A DNA stretch of 64,000 bases, taken from assembly GCF_018283675.1 (NCBI RefSeq), contig NZ_JAGVRK010000001.1, positions 1,798,001 through 1,862,000 of the forward strand. The letters are read 5' to 3'. The notes beneath the pieces are model-generated. The model made no database searches. It saw nothing but the letters and a program-made list of their open reading frames with translations, and was not told the DNA's origin. Positions within the stretch are counted from its first letter, which is position 1; every line of letters begins with the position of its first letter. The position numbers and the translations under genes are program-made. The stretch comes from Metabacillus flavus. GTDB taxonomy: Bacteria; Bacillota; Bacilli; Bacillales; Bacillaceae. Shown here one piece after another: positions 56,791 to 64,000 of the stretch.

Positions 56791-56803
56791 GGGGCGAAAT
56801 TTG

Positions 56804-58807
56804 ATGGAAATGAGTCAATATTTAGAAATATTCATTGAAGAAAGCAAGGAACATCTCCAGGCATGCAACGAGAAACTGCTGGAGCTTGAGAAAAGCCCTG
56901 AAAATTTGTCCATTGTTAACGATATTTTCCGGTCAGCTCATACTCTTAAAGGAATGAGCGCAACAATGGGCTATGAAGATCTTGCAAATTTGACTCATCA
57001 GATGGAGAACGTGCTTGATGCGATCCGCAACGGAAAAAATTCAGTGACGCCTGTTCTCCTTGATACGGTTTTTGCGTCGGTTGATTTATTGGAAGAAATG
57101 GTTCTTTCCATTGCTGATGGCGGCGATGGAAAAAAAGACGTCAAACACGTTGTCAGCCGTCTCAAAGCAATTGAAAATGGCTCAGATGTTCCTCAGCCTG
57201 TTGACCCTTCACCTCAAGTGTCGGCGGAGAATAAACTTGGTTCCTATGATGATTTTCAAAAAACTGTTATTTTGCAATCCAAGGAGCAGGGCTTTCATGC
57301 GTTTGAATTAACCGTCCAGCTTCGGGAAGGCTGCCTTCTTAAAGCTGTTAGGGCGTTCATGGTATTTGAAATCCTGGATCAGGCGGGCGAAATTGTCAAA
57401 AGTGTTCCTTCTGTCGACCAGCTGGAAGAAGAAAACTTTGAATATGAATTTTCTGTGGCCATTTTAACGCAAATGAGCAAAGAAGAGCTGGAAAGCCGTA
57501 TTTTAAAAGTTTCAGAGATTGAGAAGGTCTCAGCACTGCCTATCCACTTAGAGCAGCTGGCAGTTCAGGAAGAAACAGCTGCAGCATTCCAGCAGGCTGC
57601 CGCCGCTTCATCAGAGCTTGCTTCTGCGCCTGAAGCCGTACAGAAGGCAAAAACAAGCTCCAAAACAATCCGGGTCAACATCGACCGTCTTGATATTTTA
57701 ATGAATTTATTTGAAGAACTGGTCATAGATAGGGGCCGTCTTGAAACCATTTCAAAGGATTTGAAAAATGCCGAGCTTCAAGAGACTGTTGAGAGAATGA
57801 CAAGGATCTCAGGAGATTTGCAAAGCATCATACTTAATATGAGAATGGTCCCGATTGAAACGGTATTTAATCGCTTTCCGAGAATGGTCAGGCAGCTGGC
57901 TAAAGATTTGAATAAAAAAATCGACCTTCATATTTCAGGTGCCGAAACGGAACTGGACCGCACCGTTATTGATGAAATTGGAGATCCGCTCGTCCATTTG
58001 ATTCGCAATTCAATGGATCACGGGATTGAAGCGCCTGAAATAAGAGCAGGGAAAGGGAAATCTGAGACAGGCCGCGTTGAGCTGAAAGCATACCATAGCG
58101 GCAATCACGTATTTATCGAAGTTTCAGATGACGGAGCGGGAATCAACCGTGAAAAGGTCCTGTGGAGAGCTATTGAGAGAGGAATTGTGACTGAACAATC
58201 ATCTCTTGAGATGACCGAGCGCCAAATTAATGAACTGATTTTTGCTCCCGGTTTTTCCACTGCCGAACAGATCTCTGATATTTCCGGAAGAGGTGTAGGG
58301 CTTGATGTTGTTAAAAGCGCAATTGAAGCCTTAGGCGGATCCGTAACAGTTGATTCTGAGGAAGGCAAAGGATCGCTTTTCTCCGTGCAGCTTCCATTAA
58401 CATTGAGTATCATTTCAGTTCTTCTAGTCGAACTGGAAAAAGAGAAATATGCGATTCCCATCTCATCCGTAATTGAAACAGCTGTCATTCGAAAAGAGGA
58501 TATTATGAATGCCCATAATCAAAAGGTCATTGATTTTAGAGGGAAAATTGTCCCGCTCGTCTTCTTAAAACAGATTTTTGATGTCCCTCATGCAGAAGCG
58601 GAGGATTCTGAATTCCTTTCGATGGTGGTCGTGAAAAAAGGCGAAAGACTCGCGGGTCTAGTTGTTGATTCGTTTATCGGCCAGCTTGAAGTGGTTCTAA
58701 AACCTCTTGGAAACTATCTGAATGGAGTCTTTGCTATTTCAGGGGCAACCATCCTGGGAGATGGCGAAGTGGCTTTAATCGTTGACTGCAATGCACTTAT
58801 TAAATAA
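56804..58807 (+). CDS. cheA: Chemotaxis histidine kinase CheA
   Basis: Central kinase phosphorylating CheY and CheB. HPt domain with His46 (RSAHTLKGMSATMG), P2 region (about 155-255), dimerisation helices, ATPase domain with HLIRNSMDHGIE (N box), VSDDGAGIN (G1) and SGRGVGLDVVKSAIE (G2), then a CheW-like domain (about 530-667). ATG 56804 gives MEMSQYLEIFIEES and 667 residues. cheW follows closely. Confidence 0.96.
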   Translation: MEMSQYLEIFIEESKEHLQACNEKLLELEKSPENLSIVNDIFRSAHTLKGMSATMGYEDLANLTHQMENVLDAIRNGKNSVTPVLLDTVFASVDLLEEMVLSIADGGDGKKDVKHVVSRLKAIENGSDVPQPVDPSPQVSAENKLGSYDDFQKTVILQSKEQGFHAFELTVQLREGCLLKAVRAFMVFEILDQAGEIVKSVPSVDQLEEENFEYEFSVAILTQMSKEELESRILKVSEIEKVSALPIHLEQLAVQEETAAAFQQAAAASSELASAPEAVQKAKTSSKTIRVNIDRLDILMNLFEELVIDRGRLETISKDLKNAELQETVERMTRISGDLQSIILNMRMVPIETVFNRFPRMVRQLAKDLNKKIDLHISGAETELDRTVIDEIGDPLVHLIRNSMDHGIEAPEIRAGKGKSETGRVELKAYHSGNHVFIEVSDDGAGINREKVLWRAIERGIVTEQSSLEMTERQINELIFAPGFSTAEQISDISGRGVGLDVVKSAIEALGGSVTVDSEEGKGSLFSVQLPLTLSIISVLLVELEKEKYAIPISSVIETAVIRKEDIMNAHNQKVIDFRGKIVPLVFLKQIFDVPHAEAEDSEFLSMVVVKKGERLAGLVVDSFIGQLEVVLKPLGNYLNGVFAISGATILGDGEVALIVDCNALIK

Positions 58808-58826
58808 GGACGGGGGATGTTTCAGC

Positions 58827-59291
58827 ATGCAGACGAATGAATCAATAGAGAAGAAAATCATTATTTTCCGGTTAGGGGAAGAAGAATTCGGTATTCCTGT
58901 AGAGCTTGTTAAATCGATTGAAAAAGTACAGTCGATCACCAGAGTGCCTGGCACAGCCTCTTATATTACGGGAGTCCTTAATTTGAGAGGGGTTATTACT
59001 CCTGTTATCGACCTGCGAGAAAGATTTGAACTTGGGTCATATGAATCCACGGAATTAACTCGCATGATTGTTGTATCCATTAATGATACAGAAGCAGGTC
59101 TTATTGCTGACTCGGCTAATGACGTCATTGATATTAGAACTGAGCAGATTGAGCCTTCTCCGGAAGTGGCGGGAATCATTAAAACGGATTATATCAGCGG
59201 GGTTGTCAAGGTTGATAAACGTTTGATTATTATGCTCGATCTTGAGGAAGTGCTCCATTCAGCACCATCACTCGCATCCAGTGGAGCTTAA
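58827..59291 (+). CDS. cheW: Chemotaxis coupling protein CheW
   Basis: Scaffold linking receptors to CheA. IIFRLGEEEFGIPVELVKSI, ITRVPGTASYITGVLNLRG and VIDLRERF are the family beta-barrel motifs. ATG at 58827 after GACGGGGGA; 154 residues. Last stop base is the first base of the cheC ATG. Confidence 0.95.
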   Translation: MQTNESIEKKIIIFRLGEEEFGIPVELVKSIEKVQSITRVPGTASYITGVLNLRGVITPVIDLRERFELGSYESTELTRMIVVSINDTEAGLIADSANDVIDIRTEQIEPSPEVAGIIKTDYISGVVKVDKRLIIMLDLEEVLHSAPSLASSGA

Positions 59292-59926
59292 TGGGAATGA
59301 GTCTTAAATTTGAACAGCTTGATGTATTAAAGGAAATGGCGAATATAGGTGCGGCTCACTCTGCCACTGCCTTATCCCTCATGCTCGGCAGGAAGATCGG
59401 CATGGACGTCCCTGATGTTAAAGCAGTGACGTTTAATGAACTTACGGAAGCTATGGGCGGTGCTGAAAGGGAAGTGGCATGCATTTTTCTTAGAGTAGCA
59501 GGAGAAATTTCAGGGTCAATGTACTTTATTATGGAGGTTACCCAGGCAGAGAAATTTGTCCGGGAAATTACCGGCCATCAATCTCTAAATCTGAGTAATC
59601 CCCCATACAGCGAGTATGGCAAGTCAGCTATAAAAGAACTTGGCAATATAGTAATAGGTTCATATTTAACCTCATTGTCTGATTTGACGAAGCTTTCGTT
59701 TATACCTGAGGTCCCGGAGTTTTCAATTGATATGTTCGGTGCTGTAATAAGTGAGGGATTGATTGAACTTTCGAAGGCGGCTGACTTTGCTGTATTGATT
59801 CGGACTGTTATTCGGGAGGAAGACCGGCAGGAGAGGCATTCTTTTCAAGGACACCTTTTTCTTCTTCCGGATTATGAGTCATTTGACCATTTTTACCGCG
59901 CTCTTGGAGTAAGCGATGAATCTTGA
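59291..59926 (+). CDS. cheC: CheY-P phosphatase CheC
   Basis: Adaptation protein that dephosphorylates CheY-P and binds CheD. Two phosphatase half-sites are present: LKEMANIGAAHSATALS and IKELGNIVIGSYLTSLS. 211 residues. ATG 59291 or 59297 may serve. Overlaps cheD by 11 bp. Confidence 0.93.
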   Translation: MGMSLKFEQLDVLKEMANIGAAHSATALSLMLGRKIGMDVPDVKAVTFNELTEAMGGAEREVACIFLRVAGEISGSMYFIMEVTQAEKFVREITGHQSLNLSNPPYSEYGKSAIKELGNIVIGSYLTSLSDLTKLSFIPEVPEFSIDMFGAVISEGLIELSKAADFAVLIRTVIREEDRQERHSFQGHLFLLPDYESFDHFYRALGVSDES

Positions 59927-60416
59927 AACAGCAGAAATCATAAAAGTCGGCATCGCTGACATGAATGCTGCAGCGTCTCCCAAAAAGCTCCGTACATCAG
60001 GTCTTGGATCCTGTGTGGGGCTCGTGCTTTATGACCATGAAAGAAAAAATGCGGGAATGGCCCATATTATGCTTCCGACATCCGATTTAGCCAGGAACGA
60101 AAAGTTTAACCGGTATAAGTATGCAGATACCGCTTTCCATGATTTGCTTAAGCAGCTTGAGAAAATGGGTTCTCCCGCCTCCCGCCTGAAAGCAAAAATG
60201 GCTGGCGGAGCCCAGATGTTTGCGTTTAAAACACAAAATGAAACGATGCGGATTGGTCCAAGAAATATAGAAGCCGTTAAAGAGCTTCTGACTTGCCATT
60301 CCATACCGCTAATCTCCTCAGAGACAGGCGGTTCGAGCGGAAGAACCATCGAATTTGATCCCGCCACTTCTTTGCTGACTATACGCACCGTAAATTTAGG
60401 AACATCCATTATATAA
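59916..60416 (+). CDS. cheD: Chemoreceptor glutamine deamidase CheD
   Basis: Deamidates chemoreceptor glutamines and is sequestered by CheC. Catalytic Cys33 and His50 in GLGSCVGLVLYDHE and MAHIMLP; KMAGGAQMF and RNIEAVKELL are conserved. 166 residues, full length. Confidence 0.95.
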   Translation: MNLETAEIIKVGIADMNAAASPKKLRTSGLGSCVGLVLYDHERKNAGMAHIMLPTSDLARNEKFNRYKYADTAFHDLLKQLEKMGSPASRLKAKMAGGAQMFAFKTQNETMRIGPRNIEAVKELLTCHSIPLISSETGGSSGRTIEFDPATSLLTIRTVNLGTSII

Positions 60417-60454
60417 GCGGGTAAGAAAGGCCATAGGCACTAGGGGGAAAGGTT

Positions 60455-61222
60455 ATGACTCAATTGACAGGCAAAGAAGAACAGCAGATATGGAATAAAT
60501 GGGTGAGTAATAGAGATCCTTTAGCTGGAGATGCGCTAATCAGGAGGTATACACCGCTTGTTACATTTCATGTTCAAAGAATATCTGTCGGACTTCCAAA
60601 GACAGTCAGCAGGGATGATTTAATGAGTCTTGGGCTGTATGGTCTATATGATGCACTTGAAAAGTTTGATCCCGGGAGAGATTTGAAATTCGATACTTAT
60701 GCTTCATTTCGTATCAGGGGAGCGATTATTGACGGGCTTCGAAAAGAAGACTGGCTTCCGAGAAGCTCCCGTGAAAAAGCGAAAAGGGTAGAGACTGTCA
60801 TCGAGAAATTGGAACAAAAATACTTGAGGAATGTTACCCCTGGAGAAATTGCCCATGAGATGGGGATTTCAGAGGATGAGGTGCTTTCAGCAGTCAATGA
60901 AGGTTTTTTTGCTAATGTATTATCGATTGATGAGTACCTGCCTGACCATGATGATGGGGACTATATAGGGATGGCTATTAAGGATGACCGGAGCGAAACC
61001 CCTGAAGACAGCATTCTAAAACAGGAAATGATCGGACAGCTCTCGGAAGTAATCAGCGAGCTTTCAGAAAAGGAACAGCTGGTCGTTTCATTATTTTATA
61101 AAGATGAGCTGACTTTAACAGAAATTGGACATGTTATGGGGCTGTCTACATCGAGAATATCGCAAATTCATTCTAAAGCTTTATTTAAATTGAGAAGAAT
61201 TATGGAAAAATTCCTGAACTAA
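60455..61222 (+). CDS. sigD: RNA polymerase sigma factor SigD (flagellar, sigma-28)
   Basis: Directs late flagellar, chemotaxis and autolysin genes. Region 2 contains DDLMSLGLYGLYDALEKFD and FDTYASFRIRGAIIDGLRKE; region 4 contains LTLTEIGHVMGLSTSRISQI. 255 residues. AGGGGGAAAGG precedes the ATG. Held by anti-sigma FlgM until hook completion in B. subtilis; flgM is not in this window. Confidence 0.96.
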   Translation: MTQLTGKEEQQIWNKWVSNRDPLAGDALIRRYTPLVTFHVQRISVGLPKTVSRDDLMSLGLYGLYDALEKFDPGRDLKFDTYASFRIRGAIIDGLRKEDWLPRSSREKAKRVETVIEKLEQKYLRNVTPGEIAHEMGISEDEVLSAVNEGFFANVLSIDEYLPDHDDGDYIGMAIKDDRSETPEDSILKQEMIGQLSEVISELSEKEQLVVSLFYKDELTLTEIGHVMGLSTSRISQIHSKALFKLRRIMEKFLN

Positions 61223-61294
61223 ACACCAGGGCGTTTCAGACATTATGCTGCCATTCATTGCAGAAACATGTCCGCAGCGCCTCATTTTTTTATG

Positions 61295-61425
61295 AAGCTC
61301 TGTTAAACTTGGCTGTTGATTTCCGCTGCAGACCTTCAGCTGGAGCAGAAAGGCCGATGAACCTCCTCTGCGCTTTGCACCAGAGAGTCTCACGCCCTCC
61401 GCCCCAATCAACAGGTGTTAAAAAA
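61295..61425 (-). repeat. Interspersed repeat element, copy 2 (minus orientation)
   Basis: On the minus strand this reads TTTTTTAACACCTGTTGATT, GGGGCGGAGGGCGTGAGACT, GCAGAGGAGG and ends AATCAACAGCCAAGTTTAAC, AGAGCTT, matching the outer parts of copy 1 at 27450-27613. CTGTTGATT and AATCAACAG are exact 9-bp inverted ends. It lacks about 30 bp of the copy 1 middle. It separates sigD from swrB, which are closely linked in B. subtilis. Confidence 0.82.
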
Positions 61426-61483
61426 TCAACATCATCATGCTTTACCATACCCTTTAATGAAAATAAAGAGAAAGAGGGCAACC

Positions 61484-61951
61484 ATGAACGGTATTCTTAC
61501 TTTCGCTAGCATCCTTCTTCATATCATTTCCTTCTATTTTATATTATTGCTATTTATGAAGGTCTCATCCTTAAAGCAGACTAAGAACGAACAGGAGTCA
61601 ATACTCGAAGAAACAGAACAGCTTCTTGCAGCCTTTATGCTGGAACAGAGGGAAGAACATGATCGCTTTATAGGAGCTCTGGACCGAAACTCAGCACCTG
61701 GAAAAGCAGAGCCGATTTTTGAAAAAAAGGGAGAATCGGATGAACAGGCTGTTCATGAAGACCCCCTTCCGAAACACCTTAAGCATGCGGAAGAACTGGA
61801 AGATTCCATTGAATGGACTTCACGGGCATTGAAAAGCACAGATGAGGTTGTCACCCTGCATGAAAAAGGATATTCTATAGAAGAAATTGCAAAGCAAACG
61901 GATAAAGGCAAGACAGAGGTCGAGCTCCTTCTTAAATTTCGTCAAAATTAG
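61484..61951 (+). CDS. swrB: Swarming motility protein SwrB (YlxL)
   Basis: 155-residue single-pass membrane protein; N-terminal helix about residues 4-25 (ILTFASILLHIISFYFILLLF), a Glu-rich coiled coil, and a C-terminal HTH-like end (KGYSIEEIAKQTDKGKTEVE). In B. subtilis SwrB promotes export apparatus activation and closes the fla/che operon. ATG 61484 follows AAAGAGGG. An upstream extension of the frame lies in the repeat element and is not coding. Confidence 0.88.
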   Translation: MNGILTFASILLHIISFYFILLLFMKVSSLKQTKNEQESILEETEQLLAAFMLEQREEHDRFIGALDRNSAPGKAEPIFEKKGESDEQAVHEDPLPKHLKHAEELEDSIEWTSRALKSTDEVVTLHEKGYSIEEIAKQTDKGKTEVELLLKFRQN

Positions 61952-61962
61952 TGAACAAAAGC

Positions 61963-62830
<868 letters not shown>

Positions 62831-62840
62831 TGAGCAAACA

Positions 62841-62882
62841 AAAAGGTGATAAGAGGGTAAGGCCTTTTATCGCCTTTTTTTT
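62841..62882 (+). terminator. Rho-independent terminator after rpsB
   Basis: AAAAGGTGATAAGAGG pairs with CCTTTTATCGCCTTTT (two G-T pairs), followed by a run of eight or more T. Termination may be partial so that tsf shares the message. Confidence 0.85.
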
Positions 62883-62934
62883 AAAAGAATAAGCATTTCA
62901 TTACATAACTTTAAAATCTAAGGAGGAATTCCCC

Positions 62935-63816
62935 ATGGCAGTTACTGCTCAAATGGTAAAGGAACTTCGTGAAAAAACTGGCGCAGGCATGATGGATTGT
63001 AAAAAAGCGCTAACAGAAACTAACGGTGATTTGGAAAAGGCAATTGATTACCTTCGTGAAAAAGGAATTGCGAAAGCTGCTAAAAAATCTGACCGCATCG
63101 CAGCAGAAGGTCTTGCTGCTGTTAAAACAGAAGGTAATGAGGCAGTTATTCTTGAAGTAAACTCTGAAACTGACTTCGTTGCGAAAAACGAAGGCTTCAA
63201 AACGCTAATCAGCGAGCTTGCATCACACCTTCTATCTGCAAAACCGGCTAGCCTTGAAGAAGCACTTGCTTCAAAAATGGACAATGGTTCATCTGTAGAA
63301 GAGCGCATTCACTCTGCTGTAGCAACAATTGGTGAAAGAATTTCACTTCGCCGCTTTGAAGTTGTTACTAAAACAGACAGCGATGCTTTCGGAGCATACC
63401 TTCACATGGGCGGCCGCATTGCGGTTCTGACTGTTCTTGAAGGAACAACAGACGAGGGTGCTGCAAAGGACGTTGCCATGCATGTAGCTGCTGTAAACCC
63501 TAAATACATCAGCCGTGACCAGGTTTCTCAAGAAGAAGCTGACCGTGAGCGCGAAGTATTGACTCAGCAAGCTCTAAACGAAGGAAAACCTGAAAATATC
63601 GTTGCGAAAATGGTTGAAGGACGTCTTGGTAAATACTTTGAAGATATCTGTCTTCTTGACCAAAGCTTCGTTAAAAACCCAGATCAAAAAGTGAAGCAAT
63701 TTGTTGCTTCTCATAACGCTGAAGTAAAAACTTTCGTCCGCTTTGAAGTTGGAGAAGGTATCGAGAAGCGTCAGGATAACTTTGCTGAAGAGGTTATGAA
63801 CCAGGTTCGCAAGTAA
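62935..63816 (+). CDS. tsf: Elongation factor Ts
   Basis: Nucleotide exchange factor for EF-Tu. The N-terminal UBA-like domain [20 protein letters not shown] is followed by [15 protein letters not shown] in the core; 293 residues. AAGGAGGAA precedes the ATG. Confidence 0.98.
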   Translation: MAVTAQMVKELREKTGAGMMDCKKALTETNGDLEKAIDYLREKGIAKAAKKSDRIAAEGLAAVKTEGNEAVILEVNSETDFVAKNEGFKTLISELASHLLSAKPASLEEALASKMDNGSSVEERIHSAVATIGERISLRRFEVVTKTDSDAFGAYLHMGGRIAVLTVLEGTTDEGAAKDVAMHVAAVNPKYISRDQVSQEEADREREVLTQQALNEGKPENIVAKMVEGRLGKYFEDICLLDQSFVKNPDQKVKQFVASHNAEVKTFVRFEVGEGIEKRQDNFAEEVMNQVRK

Positions 63817-63854
63817 TCCTTTAGTTTCAATGAATTTATACATGTACTGAAAAT

Positions 63855-63881
63855 GGGAACACGATAGTGTTCCCGTTTTTT
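63855..63881 (+). terminator. Rho-independent terminator after tsf
   Basis: GGGAACAC and GTGTTCCC form a perfect 8-bp stem with a GATA loop, then G and six T. Confidence 0.9.
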
Positions 63882-63988
63882 CAAGACAGGAACTCTTTGT
63901 CAGCCCGAAGCCTGAATTGTCGGGGATTTGACAAATCAGCATCTTGTCTTATTTAATGGAATTTTAATGATATGATTTGGAGGCTATT

Positions 63989-64000
63989 ATGAATAATCCT
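63989..64000 (+). CDS. pyrH: Start of next gene, probably uridylate kinase PyrH
   Basis: Only four codons (MNNP) are in the window, preceded by TTGGAGG at good spacing. Assignment to pyrH rests solely on the conserved rpsB-tsf-pyrH order. A TTGACA at 63928-63933 may belong to its promoter, but no good -10 at 17 bp is seen. Confidence 0.55.

Noticed and set aside
61258-61509. 83-codon frame between sigD and swrB
   Set aside because: It reads through the interspersed repeat and into swrB in the wrong frame; no family resemblance.

Overview
The window is chromosomal DNA from a motile, spore-former-type Bacillaceae bacterium (Bacillus/Metabacillus-like). The gene order matches the Bacillus subtilis segment running from yloV through the fla/che operon to rpsB-tsf almost gene for gene, every gene lies on the plus strand, ribosome binding sites are strong GGAGG types, and GTG and TTG starts are common. 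Genus-level placement is inference from synteny and remembered protein similarity. No tRNA, rRNA, prophage, transposase gene or CRISPR array is visible.

Layout. 1-4.7 kb: the 3' part of fakA, the two-subunit L-serine dehydratase (sdaAB, sdaAA) and recG. 4.7-8.3 kb: the FapR regulon (fapR, plsX, fabD, fabG, acpP) behind a well-preserved FapR operator. 8.4-17.5 kb: rnc, smc, ftsY, ylxM, ffh, rpsP, khpA (RNA processing, chromosome organisation, protein targeting), interrupted by an unusual 1.2-kb non-coding stretch between ftsY and ylxM that is packed with repeats. 17.6-23.9 kb: ylqD, rimM, trmD, rplS, lepB, rbgA, rnhB and the pair ylqG/ylqH, which resemble pieces of FliK and FlhB. 24.1-34.9 kb: sucCD, dprA, topA, trmFO, xerC, hslVU (clpQY) and codY. 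35.0-62.0 kb: the fla/che operon from flgB to swrB. 62.1 kb to the end: rpsB, tsf and the first codons of a gene that is probably pyrH.

How the genes work together. FakA makes acyl-phosphate from exogenous fatty acids and PlsX makes it from acyl-ACP; FapR senses malonyl-CoA and controls the set. FtsY, YlxM and Ffh form the membrane-targeting system. The fla/che operon builds rod, hook, MS ring, C ring and export gate, places the flagella (FlhF/FlhG), runs chemotaxis (CheB, CheA, CheW, CheC, CheD, CheY, FliY) and ends with sigma-D and SwrB.

Main oddities. (1) fliM carries an in-frame TAG at codon 70, which would remove most of a C-ring protein in an otherwise intact operon. (2) Seven direct repeats at exactly 21-bp spacing lie beside a mosaic of 121-127-bp GC-rich tandem repeats between ftsY and ylxM. 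(3) topA has a long leader with a strong promoter, a possible 24-codon leader ORF ending in four serine codons, and two CCTTCC segments that compete for one GGAAGG. (4) Two copies of a roughly 130-160-bp interspersed element, in opposite orientation, sit before topA and before swrB. (5) A FliK-like/FlhB-C-like gene pair lies outside the flagellar operon.
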